Source: a virus
DNA length: 24,584 bases
Direction: 5' to 3' (one strand)
Virus record (IMG/VR): IMGVR_UViG_3300022227_000028
Span: 1 to 24,584 of that record
Below, in pieces: positions 14,862 through 22,195 of the stretch. Made by a program: the position numbers and the translations under genes. Positions within the stretch are counted from its first letter, which is position 1; every line of letters starts with the position of its first letter. The notes under the pieces are model-generated. The model saw nothing but the letters and a program-made list of their open reading frames with translations, was not told the DNA's origin and made no database searches.

Positions 14862-15799
14862 ATAAATATTTCTCTTTCTTTTAACATAAGCTCTTTTTCT
14901 ATTTCAATATTAAGTTCATCATATCTGTTACAATACTTACACTCTTCTGCTTTTTTAGAAGTTAGTGTTTTATACATGGCGCTAGCTCTTATATTACTAA
15001 AAAAGATACCCTTATCTCTTGTGTAACCGAAGATATCATTGTACTCCCACTGCTTGTGTATATTTTTATTCCACTTCTCATTATCATGATATGTGTGACA
15101 GCATGGATAAAGGTTCCCACTCGGGTCTATTATGCAATGAAAGTTTATAACGTAACAATTTGTAGATTTAGAGAATTTTTTCATATAACATACGCGTTGA
15201 CTAAGAGGCTCATCTCCATAGGCATTATATATTTTAGTCTCAATATTTATATTGTTAAAATATTTGACAATATTCTCTATTTCTTGATAATTTAATGTTT
15301 GCTTTGTAATATTTACTCTAACATTTTTGTTTTCTTTAGCAACAAAGTTTAAGTTAGATAAAGCTACGTCAAGTTTTGCTTGCCTAATTTTATAATAAGT
15401 ATCAGGATATATTGAATCAATAGAAAATCTAATCCACTTAGCATTCTCTAAAGTACATTTTTGTAGAGATAATTTATTGCTCCATTGTCCTGATGTAATT
15501 ATTCCGTACTTTATCTTACTATTATGTATTTGCTCACATATCTCATTAATTTTAGGGTGTAAGAAGGGTTCTCCTCCCGATAAGACAATTGTTTGAGTTC
15601 CACAGACTATAAGATAATTTAATAAGCTTGAAAACGTTTTCATTGTCATTTCTTCTTGTGGCCATGTGCGCTTAAAACACATGTTGCATTTACAAATACA
15701 CTTATTAGTTAAATTTAGTTGTACTGATAGGGGGAATATATCATTTCGTTTAATAAATGCAGCTAGCACTTTTGCTTTATGTTTTACTTTATCTAGCAT
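14858..15799 (-). CDS. Radical SAM protein with SPASM-like C-terminus
   Basis: 313 residues. The radical SAM 4Fe-4S motif is NKCICKCNMCF, giving Cys34-x3-Cys38-x2-Cys41, followed by the SAM-binding LSGGEPFLHP. The C-terminal region has CYVINFHCIIDPSGNLYPCC and CKYC, as in SPASM/twitch domains that bind extra Fe-S clusters and often act on peptides or nucleosides. The start ATG lies inside the last codons of the polymerase gene, and the stop overlaps the glycosyltransferase start. The substrate is not told by the sequence. The neighbouring glycosyltransferase suggests a shared modification pathway, possibly of DNA, nucleotide or a glycan. Confidence 0.8.
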   Translation of the reverse strand: MLDKVKHKAKVLAAFIKRNDIFPLSVQLNLTNKCICKCNMCFKRTWPQEEMTMKTFSSLLNYLIVCGTQTIVLSGGEPFLHPKINEICEQIHNSKIKYGIITSGQWSNKLSLQKCTLENAKWIRFSIDSIYPDTYYKIRQAKLDVALSNLNFVAKENKNVRVNITKQTLNYQEIENIVKYFNNINIETKIYNAYGDEPLSQRVCYMKKFSKSTNCYVINFHCIIDPSGNLYPCCHTYHDNEKWNKNIHKQWEYNDIFGYTRDKGIFFSNIRASAMYKTLTSKKAEECKYCNRYDELNIEIEKELMLKEREIFI

Positions 15800-18700
15800 T
15801 TATAATCTCTTTTCTAAAGTTTGTAAAGTTATTAAAAAAGTCTTTTTGTCTAGTAACGTCTCTAGCAACATAAGCGGGATGCCAGTTACCAATTACTTTT
15901 ATTCCATTAGCTAGCTCAATCATATTTCCTCTTGTTACAGGATCATTTAGTGCTCTCATTGCAACAGTGCCAAGAGCAATTATAAGCTTGGGTTGTATGA
16001 TTTCTATTTCTTTCACTAAATATTTTCTACAATTTTCTATATTTTCTTTGGGAATATTATCCGTTGCACATTTAATTGTATTAGTGATACAAAAGTCTTT
16101 TTTAAATTTTAATCCTACCATATTTAAAGCTCGATACAAATGTATTCCGGACGTTCTATACCCTTTTTTAAGATTGAGTCCGAATGGAGCTTCATAATAA
16201 ATTCCATCACCGTTAGGTGATTGTGCTATTATCATAATATTATTTCTATCTCCCAGTACAACATCTCTTTTGTTTAAAGTATAGTTTTTACAATCTTTAC
16301 AAGCTTGTAGTGTTTTGTTCAACTCTTTTAATGTGCTTATCTCAGAGAAGTAAGTATGCTTTTTGATTTTTTTAGATATTGCTTCTCCACACTTTTCTTT
16401 AAAATTATTAAAGTCTTTAAACGGACGTTGGCTGATTATTTTATTAGCTGTTTTTTCAGCTATGCCTTTACATAAAATTAAGCCTGACCGAATTCCATTG
16501 TGCTTTTTATCAATAGAATAATTTGCTTGTGAATAGTTAATATCAACAGGCAATATTTTATATCCTAATCTTTCAACTTCAGAAAGATACATGTGAACTT
16601 TATCATCATCTGAATTATTAAGAATTGCAGCCATATATTCAAGAGGGTGATGTACTTTTAAGTACATTGTTAAATATCCAGTAATAGCGTAGCTTGCAGA
16701 ATGACTCCGATTGAAACTATACTTTGCAAATTCACATATATCTTTCCAAAGTTTTTTGACCTCTTTTGTTTGTAACCCGCTGGACTCAGCTCCCCTTAGA
16801 AATCTTATTTCATGCCTCTTAATAATTTCTACAAATTCAGGCATTACAAATTTGTCAGTAGTTTTAAATTTAGTAATCATTTTCCTTAGTTCATCAGCTT
16901 CTGTAAGAGAATATTTTGCTAATTTTTGAGCTAGCTGCATGATTTGTTCTTGATATACAATTTGTCCATAAGTATTTTTAAGCACTTTCCCAATAATAGA
17001 ACTATCAATATAGTTGCTATGTTTGTGCTTTATATACTTTTCAATCATTCCAGACTCAATTGGCCCAGGCCTGTGTAATGCGCAAGTAGCTATTAAGTCT
17101 TCTACTGAATCTATACGTAGCCTTTTTAATATATCTCTCATTGGGGGAGATTCAAACTGAAAAACTCCCTTTGTATGTCCTGCTGTAAATTCATCAAGCA
17201 CTTTTTTATCTTCTAGCTTGCTAAAAATATTAAATTCGTCTAAAGTTGTATTAAGATAGCCAAGACATTCTTTTATGATTGTTAAGTTACGTAACCCTAA
17301 TAAGTCAAATTTAATAAACCCAAGGCTGGAAAGCTCTGGCATCATAACTCGCCCTGTCGCTTCTATAAACCCAGTTACGTATGTATCTGAACCAGCTCTT
17401 ATTATAGGAATGTATTCATTAATATTTTTGTTAGAAATAATAACGCCTGCTGCATGCTTAGATACGTGCCTTCTATTGTCTAGCAGCAATTTTGTATATT
17501 CAAAAACATCTGGGTACTTTTCTTTAAGATATTTAAAGCTATTTAAGTTATCAAAATCTTTTATTTGTGCTACTTCAGCTAATAAGCTTTTGTCATTCAA
17601 GTCTAATACTCTGTGTAAGTCTCTAACAATAGCTTTTATTTGATATGTAGAGAACGTGCCTATATCGTATACATTATTTTCTCCATACTCTTTTTTTAAA
17701 TATTCTTTTACTTTTTTTCTATCTTCTGTACCAAAGTCAGTATCAATATCAGGAAACTCTTTTCTATCTTCATTTAAGAATCTTTCAAAAATTAAGTTAA
17801 ATTTTATCGGGTCTAGCTTAGTAATACCTAATACATAAGACACTAAACTTCCTGCTGCAGAGCCTCTTCCTAAGCCTACTATTAAAGAATACTTCTTACA
17901 ATGCTGTATTAGTTTATACATAACTAAGAAGTATTCAGAAAATTGTTTCTTCATAATTAAGTCTAATTCTAAGTTTAATCTTCTTTTGTATCTGCTTCTT
18001 TTATTTAAACCTAAAGCTTCAAAATTTTTGTCTACAGCTTCACACAATATTTTATGACTATCAGTATAAAGACCAGCAAACTTTGATTGTTTATTAAATT
18101 CTATTGCTTCACAAGAATCAACTATATGTTCTACATTATCCATTGCTTCTTTTATCTCATTATCTGATAAAATATTTTGCAAACAAAATGTATATAGCAT
18201 CTGGCTATGACTTTTAAAATATAATTCTCGAAAGTCAGATTTAAACTTTTCTGCGTCTTTATCTTTAACAGTCTTATTAAAAGTTAAAAGTCGCATGTAA
18301 TCATATAATTTGTTATGAGATTTCTCTAAGTAGTGCACATCATTTGTAGCAACTAGGGGTACTCCCAATTCTTTTCCCATTCTAACTAATTCTCTATTCA
18401 CATTTTCTTGTTTCCAATGCATGTGTGGCATAACTTCTAAATACAGATTGCTACTAAAAATAGACTTAAGCTCTAAAATTTTGTCTTCAGCTTGTCTTAT
18501 CTCATTATTTAGTATGTCTTTACAAACTATTCCCCCAATACAAGCTGTTAAAGCAAATATGTCATTTGAACCCTTACACACTCGCTTTATTGTTTCTAAG
18601 TCTGTATGGGGTTTGTAATAAAAGTTTTGATGGCTATCATTTACAAGCTCTAATATCTTATAGAAGCCTGCAGTATTTTTAGCCAACAAAACAATATGCC

Positions 18701-18956
18701 TTTCATCTCTGTCAACTGACTTTCTAATTTGTTCTGCTTTATCTTTAATAACATATAGTTCAACTCCTATGATGGGGAGTATGTTGTTCTTAATCGCTGT
18801 AGTGTGAAAAGAGTAAGCTCCATTAATGTTACCATGGTCAGTTATTGCTAAGGCTCTTTGGCTTAATTCTACTGCTTTCTGTATTGCTTTTTCTGACGAT
18901 ATCATACCATCTTGTAGTGAATTGTCTGTGTGGAAATGTAAGTGTGAAAATCTCAT
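15789..18956 (-). CDS. dnaE: Family C DNA polymerase (DnaE-type alpha) fused to a UDG-like domain
   Basis: 1055 residues. Residues 3-210 are a PHP domain (FSHLHFHT with His7 and His9; ITDHGN with Asp40, His41). The polymerase core shows GLGRGSAAGSLVSY (361-374), FPDIDTDF (401-408, catalytic Asp403 and Asp405), HAAGVIIS (501-508), IKFDLLGLRNLT (548-559, third Asp551), ALHRPGPIESGMI (626-638) and FNRSHSASYAITGY (748-761). Around residue 860 the usual OB-fold and tau/clamp-binding part is missing. Instead residues 870-1055 resemble a family 4/5 uracil-DNA glycosylase: Cys886, Cys889, Cys963 and Cys976 for Fe-S, motif A-like AQSPNGDG (911-918) and NWHPAYVAR (1024-1032). The catalytic acidic position is altered, so activity is uncertain. 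No Shine-Dalgarno site precedes the ATG. Confidence 0.85.
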   Translation of the reverse strand: MRFSHLHFHTDNSLQDGMISSEKAIQKAVELSQRALAITDHGNINGAYSFHTTAIKNNILPIIGVELYVIKDKAEQIRKSVDRDERHIVLLAKNTAGFYKILELVNDSHQNFYYKPHTDLETIKRVCKGSNDIFALTACIGGIVCKDILNNEIRQAEDKILELKSIFSSNLYLEVMPHMHWKQENVNRELVRMGKELGVPLVATNDVHYLEKSHNKLYDYMRLLTFNKTVKDKDAEKFKSDFRELYFKSHSQMLYTFCLQNILSDNEIKEAMDNVEHIVDSCEAIEFNKQSKFAGLYTDSHKILCEAVDKNFEALGLNKRSRYKRRLNLELDLIMKKQFSEYFLVMYKLIQHCKKYSLIVGLGRGSAAGSLVSYVLGITKLDPIKFNLIFERFLNEDRKEFPDIDTDFGTEDRKKVKEYLKKEYGENNVYDIGTFSTYQIKAIVRDLHRVLDLNDKSLLAEVAQIKDFDNLNSFKYLKEKYPDVFEYTKLLLDNRRHVSKHAAGVIISNKNINEYIPIIRAGSDTYVTGFIEATGRVMMPELSSLGFIKFDLLGLRNLTIIKECLGYLNTTLDEFNIFSKLEDKKVLDEFTAGHTKGVFQFESPPMRDILKRLRIDSVEDLIATCALHRPGPIESGMIEKYIKHKHSNYIDSSIIGKVLKNTYGQIVYQEQIMQLAQKLAKYSLTEADELRKMITKFKTTDKFVMPEFVEIIKRHEIRFLRGAESSGLQTKEVKKLWKDICEFAKYSFNRSHSASYAITGYLTMYLKVHHPLEYMAAILNNSDDDKVHMYLSEVERLGYKILPVDINYSQANYSIDKKHNGIRSGLILCKGIAEKTANKIISQRPFKDFNNFKEKCGEAISKKIKKHTYFSEISTLKELNKTLQACKDCKNYTLNKRDVVLGDRNNIMIIAQSPNGDGIYYEAPFGLNLKKGYRTSGIHLYRALNMVGLKFKKDFCITNTIKCATDNIPKENIENCRKYLVKEIEIIQPKLIIALGTVAMRALNDPVTRGNMIELANGIKVIGNWHPAYVARDVTRQKDFFNNFTNFRKEIINAR

Positions 18957-18999
18957 ATTTTAACTATATCTTACAAAATTTGAATTATTCTAGCTCCAT

Positions 19000-19078
19000 A
19001 GACGACGTTAGAGACACTTTTTTAATGATGTTCATAGGTAACCATGGTCAGCTTTTATAGGTCAGCCAGCAACCTCTG
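19000..19078 (-). repeat. Antisense-oriented repeat element, copy B
   Basis: Lies between the sigma-like gene stop and the polymerase start. 49 bases (19011-19059) are identical to 22207-22255 of copy C, and 35 of them match the Mre11-like gene start region on the other strand. The outer arms are only partly complementary here. It occupies most of the 123-base gap; the rest is AT-rich with no clear promoter. Confidence 0.75.
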
Positions 19079-19079
19079 C

Positions 19080-19598
19080 TTACAATCCTTTTTCTAAAAC
19101 TAGCTTGATGTTTCTTAAGTGTGTTGTGACCCGATGCTGTGGAATGTCTAAGTGTTTTGCTATAATTGCTCGTTCATTTTTTATTCTACCATTATTAAAT
19201 CTTATGGGGGAAAATACTTTTGGAAAATCAGTAAAAGCTCTTAGCACTGCTTTTGCTTCTGAATTTAATAGTTTAGATAAAGAATCAATTGCTTCAATCA
19301 AGTCTAAAGAAGTATCTTTCTGAGCTGAATTATTTGATATATTGTCTTGATAGCTTTTTTTAGAATAAGATAGTTTAGCTTCTTTAGCTATCATCCCAGC
19401 TAAAACAAGTTTTAAGCAATGAATAAAGTATGTTGTATACTTAGCTCTCATGTTTGGATTATAAGCTTTGCGACAATGTATTAGAACTAAATAGCCTTCC
19501 TGATATAAATCATTATAGCATAAAATTGAATAAGCTGGAAGTTTTTTTGAATAAATACTTGCTACTTTTTTTAGATAGTACATATCATTTCTAGTCAT
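19080..19598 (-). CDS. Sigma-factor-like transcription protein
   Basis: 172 residues. The segment CYNDLYQEGYLVLIHCRKAYNPNMRAKYTTYFIHCLK (27-63) has the sigma70 region 2 layout (D-L-x-Q-E-G-x-x-x-L, then an A-Y/F-N/D-P segment and a T-x-Y-x-x-x-x-L helix). The C-terminal ERAIIAKHLDIPQHRVTTHLRNIK (142-165) is a helix-turn-helix like region 4. A small phage sigma factor would redirect host RNA polymerase, perhaps to middle or late promoters such as those of the + strand genes, which lie outside this window. The start follows AAGGAGAGTCAA. It stands upstream of the polymerase, separated by repeat element B. Confidence 0.65.
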   Translation of the reverse strand: MTRNDMYYLKKVASIYSKKLPAYSILCYNDLYQEGYLVLIHCRKAYNPNMRAKYTTYFIHCLKLVLAGMIAKEAKLSYSKKSYQDNISNNSAQKDTSLDLIEAIDSLSKLLNSEAKAVLRAFTDFPKVFSPIRFNNGRIKNERAIIAKHLDIPQHRVTTHLRNIKLVLEKGL

Positions 19599-19631
19599 TT
19601 GACTCTCCTTATTAAAAATTATTATTTTTTT

Positions 19632-19661
19632 TTTACAGAAACTTAAATAACTTACTATAAT
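19632..19661 (+). promoter_or_regulatory. + strand promoter opposite the early genes
   Basis: TTTACA (19632-19637), or TTACAG with a 17-base spacer, and TATAAT (19656-19661). The 31 bases 19633-19663 are an exact inverted copy of the promoter at 11357-11387. No + strand gene follows, so the product would be a noncoding RNA antisense to the small genes at 19693-20044. Confidence 0.55.
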
Positions 19662-19664
19662 ATA

Positions 19665-19692
19665 CTAATCTTTCTCCTTGGGGGAAGGTTAG
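19665..19692 (+). ncRNA. Hairpin at the 5' end of a candidate + strand RNA
   Basis: CTAATCTTTCTC and GGGGAAGGTTAG can pair over about 12 bases around a four-base loop. On the + strand the non-Watson-Crick pairs are G-U, while on the - strand they become C-A mismatches, so the structure favours a + strand RNA. It begins at the expected start site of the promoter at 19632-19661. The 3' end of the RNA is unknown. Confidence 0.4.
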
Positions 19693-19857
19693 TTAATGAT
19701 ATATCAACTCTTTTAATCTATCTCTTCTCTTCATTTCTTTAGTAAGCTTCTTTTTTAAAAGAGATATCTGCTTAGCAGAACTATTAAGATAGATTAGTGT
19801 TTCTAATCTATCTATTTTTTCATTAACTCTTTCAAGTTGAACTTCTTCATGAATCAT
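19693..19857 (-). CDS. Small coiled-coil protein
   Basis: 54 residues (MIHEEVQLERVNEKIDRLET..., ending KRRDRLKELIYH). It is a heptad-like helix with an acidic first half and a basic second half. AAAGGA lies seven bases before the ATG. It overlaps the end of the gene at 19847-20044 by 11 bases, and the hairpin at 19665-19692 starts right after its stop. No function is recognised. The + strand promoter and hairpin make an RNA antisense to it possible. Confidence 0.6.
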   Translation of the reverse strand: MIHEEVQLERVNEKIDRLETLIYLNSSAKQISLLKKKLTKEMKRRDRLKELIYH

Positions 19858-20044
19858 AGCTTTTTCCTTTCAATTTAGTTCCTGTTACATTAAAGTTGTC
19901 CATCCAGTGTAGAAGTATCTTTTTAGCAGATTCTTTATCTACATTAAATTCTTTTTGAATGTATTGACCTGCCCCAAACATGTTTGTTACCCCTGACTCC
20001 CTTAACTCGTCTAAGAAAGATAAATGTTCTTGCTTAATAGTCAT
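19847..20044 (-). CDS. Small conserved-type phage protein
   Basis: 65 residues. The pattern FLDELRESGVTNMFGAGQYIQKEF (9-32), then ESAKKILLHWMDNF (38-51), recalls a small protein found in many unrelated phages, of unknown role. It is helical, with no membrane segment. The start follows AAAGGAGAATAAT. It overlaps the next small gene, which sits in the same transcription unit before the sigma-like factor. Confidence 0.6.
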   Translation of the reverse strand: MTIKQEHLSFLDELRESGVTNMFGAGQYIQKEFNVDKESAKKILLHWMDNFNVTGTKLKGKSYDS

Positions 20045-20120
20045 ATTATTCTCCTTTCTAGTTTTGTAATAATTCTATCTCTTCTCCTCCTTAATAACTC
20101 CCCTTTGTATGACAGTACCC

Positions 20121-20345
20121 TCAACCGTCTAATATCTTTGTATGTCCACCATTCATTAAGGTTAAGTGGTAGCCTTTCTTTTTTGCAAAATTATTCACTG
20201 CCTGTGACAATGCTGCTTGCGAGGGGTATGTGGTAAGCACTCCCTCTGTATCAATATCATGACCTTGCTTGTTACAGATTTCAGCATAATATAAATCTTC
20301 ATCAGGTGAATAAACTAACCACACAAATAATCTTTCCTTATCCAT
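20121..20345 (-). CDS. Unknown small protein
   Basis: 74 residues. An N-terminal beta-like stretch (RLFVWLVYSPDEDLYYAEI, 5-23) is followed by a helix (SQAALSQAVNNFAKKKGYHLT). The start follows AAAAGGAGACGAGGTT and overlaps the stop of the small gene upstream. It might be a small alpha/beta regulator. No motif is recognised. Confidence 0.5.
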   Translation of the reverse strand: MDKERLFVWLVYSPDEDLYYAEICNKQGHDIDTEGVLTTYPSQAALSQAVNNFAKKKGYHLTLMNGGHTKILDG

Positions 20346-20493
20346 AACCTCGTCTCCTTTTACAAATTCTCTTATGACGAAATAAATTTTGTCCGACTCT
20401 TACTACGGTGTTGTCCGCTTTGAATAATATATAAATCTTATCTTCACAAAGTCCCTCTATTCCAACTTCAGCCTCGCTTGGACTATTTACCAT
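20338..20493 (-). CDS. Unknown very small basic protein
   Basis: 51 residues (MVNSPSEAEVGIEGLCEDKI... ending KRICKRRRGYG). The first half looks alpha/beta and neutral; the last 12 residues are mostly Arg and Lys, which suggests binding to nucleic acid or an acidic partner. The ribosome site GGGGGTGAGAAATAA precedes the ATG. It overlaps the gene at 20121-20345 by 8 bases. Confidence 0.5.
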   Translation of the reverse strand: MVNSPSEAEVGIEGLCEDKIYILFKADNTVVRVGQNLFRHKRICKRRRGYG

Positions 20494-20551
20494 TTATTTC
20501 TCACCCCCTCTCTTTTTCTTATTACATTAAAAAATTAAAAGTAAAATAAAA

Positions 20552-20821
20552 TTATTCTCCCAATCTGTTTGATTGAGGCGATACTCCAAAGACATACTCC
20601 GTTCCATAATCTTCCTCGCCTCTACTTACCACAGCAACGAACCACCATTCATCGCCGTAATCATCATAATCATCATACATTTCTTGTCCCCCTCCTGTGC
20701 TGTCATATTCATAAAGTTTGTTACTATAGAAATTTTTGAACTCTGCAATTTTAAGAACTTCATATTTGCAATCATTATAATCTTTTACTACACTTCCTAC
20801 TTTCATTTTAGGCTTTTCCAT
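20552..20821 (-). CDS. Unknown acidic protein behind promoter cassette R2
   Basis: 89 residues. The start MEKPKMKVGSVVKDYNDCKYEV suggests a small beta barrel (SH3-like). The middle (EMYDDYDDYGDEWWFVAVV) is strongly acidic and aromatic. It starts at GGAGGAGAATCAGATGG directly behind cassette 20841-20990. Its last codons and 3' spacer match those of 4679-5086. A DNA-mimic or inhibitor role would fit the acidity but is a guess. Confidence 0.5.
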   Translation of the reverse strand: MEKPKMKVGSVVKDYNDCKYEVLKIAEFKNFYSNKLYEYDSTGGGQEMYDDYDDYGDEWWFVAVVSRGEEDYGTEYVFGVSPQSNRLGE

Positions 20822-20840
20822 CTGATTCTCCTCCTATGAC

Positions 20841-20990
20841 AAAAAGTTAAAAAATAGTAGATGTTAATTATGTATGTATTATAATATAATATATCATTAC
20901 GTAAACAAGAAAATGTCTCTTTTCTGAAAATAGTTTATAAGTGTTACAGTATAACTACTTAAAAATGAAAGTTTTTATAAAATTTTAGTT
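20841..20990 (-). repeat. Promoter cassette, copy R2
   Basis: Nearly identical to 5104-5254 and partly to 24204-24320. It stands before the gene at 20552-20821 and directly after the end of the gene at 20995-21372. The upstream half has an imperfect dyad, GTTACAGTATAAC on the + strand, shared with R3 and altered in R1. Confidence 0.85.
20878..20905 (-). promoter_or_regulatory. Sigma70-like promoter in cassette R2
   Basis: TTTACG, 16-base spacer and TATAAT on the - strand, the same as in R1. Transcription should start near 20871 and read the genes from 20821 leftwards. Confidence 0.6.
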
Positions 20991-20994
20991 AAAC

Positions 20995-21372
20995 TTATGC
21001 TTTGCTTACTACTTTGTTATTTCTTTCCCATATATGTGAATAGCCTTTGACTTTACAATAGCAAGGCCATCTGTCCATTCCATCTTTGTGTCGTAAGCCA
21101 TAACAATGTTCCACTTCATGTTTAATAAGATGAACTACTTCTTCATGACATAAAATGCCTGGGGGAAGCCGAAGCCATATAAAAGGAGCATCATAGCGGG
21201 CGTATCCCGTTAAGTGTTTCTTTGAGCGATTAAGCTCGACAACAAATGTCCCTTTTCTAGACCATAATAAGTGGTCTCCCTTTTTCTTAATCTCTTCTTT
21301 GACTAGCCTACGATAAAACTTTTTCTCCATAGCAGAGAACTTTTTCTTCTTGTCTAGAATTTTAATTTTCAT
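20995..21372 (-). CDS. Metzincin-like small zinc metalloprotein
   Basis: 125 residues. HEVEHCYGLRH (85-95) is an exact HExxHxxGxxH zinc motif: His85, Glu86, His89 and His95, with Gly92. The preceding part (GTFVVELNRSKKHLTGYARY, then PFIWLRLP) looks like beta strands, as in the N-terminal lobe of zincins. It is shorter than usual proteases, so it may be a minimal peptidase or a non-catalytic relative. No signal peptide, so it would act in the cytoplasm. The start follows AAAAGGAGAATCG. An early phage protease acting on a host protein is plausible but unproved. Confidence 0.6.
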   Translation of the reverse strand: MKIKILDKKKKFSAMEKKFYRRLVKEEIKKKGDHLLWSRKGTFVVELNRSKKHLTGYARYDAPFIWLRLPPGILCHEEVVHLIKHEVEHCYGLRHKDGMDRWPCYCKVKGYSHIWERNNKVVSKA

Positions 21373-21439
21373 CGATTCTCCTTTTAAAAGATTAAGTTAA
21401 AGTACTAAACATTTCATTTCAGCAATTTTAAGGTTAAAA

Positions 21440-21736
21440 TTATTTCTCTTCTTCTTTTTGAATTACACCGCGTACATTAAATATCCCTATTCTAACTGCT
21501 AATTCACAACCTGATGGACAGATAATTGCCCCGTCTATCTCGTCAATATAAGTATCTTTGTATGCTTTATACACAGCATATTTTAGATTATTGCCAGAAG
21601 AATTACTTGCGGCATACTTAATCGCGGTTTTTAAATCTTTTGCTTTACCCCAACCATTGCCATTTGAAATAACAAGATAATGAGTTAAGCCTTTCAAGTA
21701 ATCAATTATGATTTCTCGTTTCTCTTCTATATCCAT
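21440..21736 (-). CDS. Unknown small early protein
   Basis: 98 residues (MDIEEKREIIIDYLKGL...). ATG at 21736 is preferred to a TTG at 21748 because GGAGAG lies just in front of it. The middle (LKTAIKYAASNSSGNNLKYAVYKAYKDTYID) is alpha-helical, and the end (ICPSGCELAVRIGIFNVRGVIQ) looks like beta strands with two Cys. No family is recognised. It is read before the metzincin-like gene. Confidence 0.5.
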   Translation of the reverse strand: MDIEEKREIIIDYLKGLTHYLVISNGNGWGKAKDLKTAIKYAASNSSGNNLKYAVYKAYKDTYIDEIDGAIICPSGCELAVRIGIFNVRGVIQKEEEK

Positions 21737-21827
21737 TTCTCTCTCCAATTCCCTGAAAGTGAAATGTTTAGCTAAACTATTAAATTGTCAAAGAACAAAA
21801 ACGTAATAATATAATTTATTATAATAT

Positions 21828-21856
21828 ATTATACCATAATCTGATGTGGGCGTATA
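21828..21856 (-). promoter_or_regulatory. Extended -10 promoter, diverged cassette
   Basis: On the - strand TATACG (21851-21856), a 17-base spacer and TGGTATAAT (extended -10, hexamer 21828-21833). The TTTTCTTG before the -35 is shared with cassettes R1 and R2. It lies between the genes at 21908 and 21736 and should drive the latter. Confidence 0.6.
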
Positions 21857-21907
21857 CAAGAAAATATATTTTTTTTTGAGAGCTTTTATATAACACTTAT
21901 AATTTGA

Positions 21908-22135
21908 TTAAAAGTCCTCTGGAGGATATAAGCTGTACTCATATCCAGCAACATTGATACGGACAATTTTCATTTCCATGTTGCCCTTTTTATTGCTTGA
22001 TACGGGATATCTTTTATTTAGTACTCCTGTTTCAAGATTGTACGCCCAAGGAAGAGTATAACCTTCCTCTCCCATTTTCATATCTTTTATTTGTCTTTTT
22101 CTATTAAAAGTGCCAATAAGCTTTATGTTTGACAT
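21908..22135 (-). CDS. Unknown small protein
   Basis: 75 residues (MSNIKLIGTFNRKRQIKD..., ending GYEYSLYPPEDF), beta-rich with no membrane segment. AGGGGG lies four bases before the ATG. Repeat element C (22196-22273) lies in its leader, between it and the gene upstream. No motif is recognised. Confidence 0.5.
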   Translation of the reverse strand: MSNIKLIGTFNRKRQIKDMKMGEEGYTLPWAYNLETGVLNKRYPVSSNKKGNMEMKIVRINVAGYEYSLYPPEDF

Positions 22136-22195
22136 AAGACCCCCTTTTTAAAGTTTTGACTATAACTATGACTTTTTCCTCAATTCAAGGTCGCC

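Noticed and set aside
18845-19060. + strand open frame ending MMFIGNHGQLL
   Set aside because: Its end only repeats the Mre11-like start codons through element B; the rest is antisense to the polymerase and lacks a start site.
19665-19692. Terminator of the small - strand gene at 19693
   Set aside because: On the - strand the stem has three C-A mismatches and no U-tract follows; the + strand reading is better.
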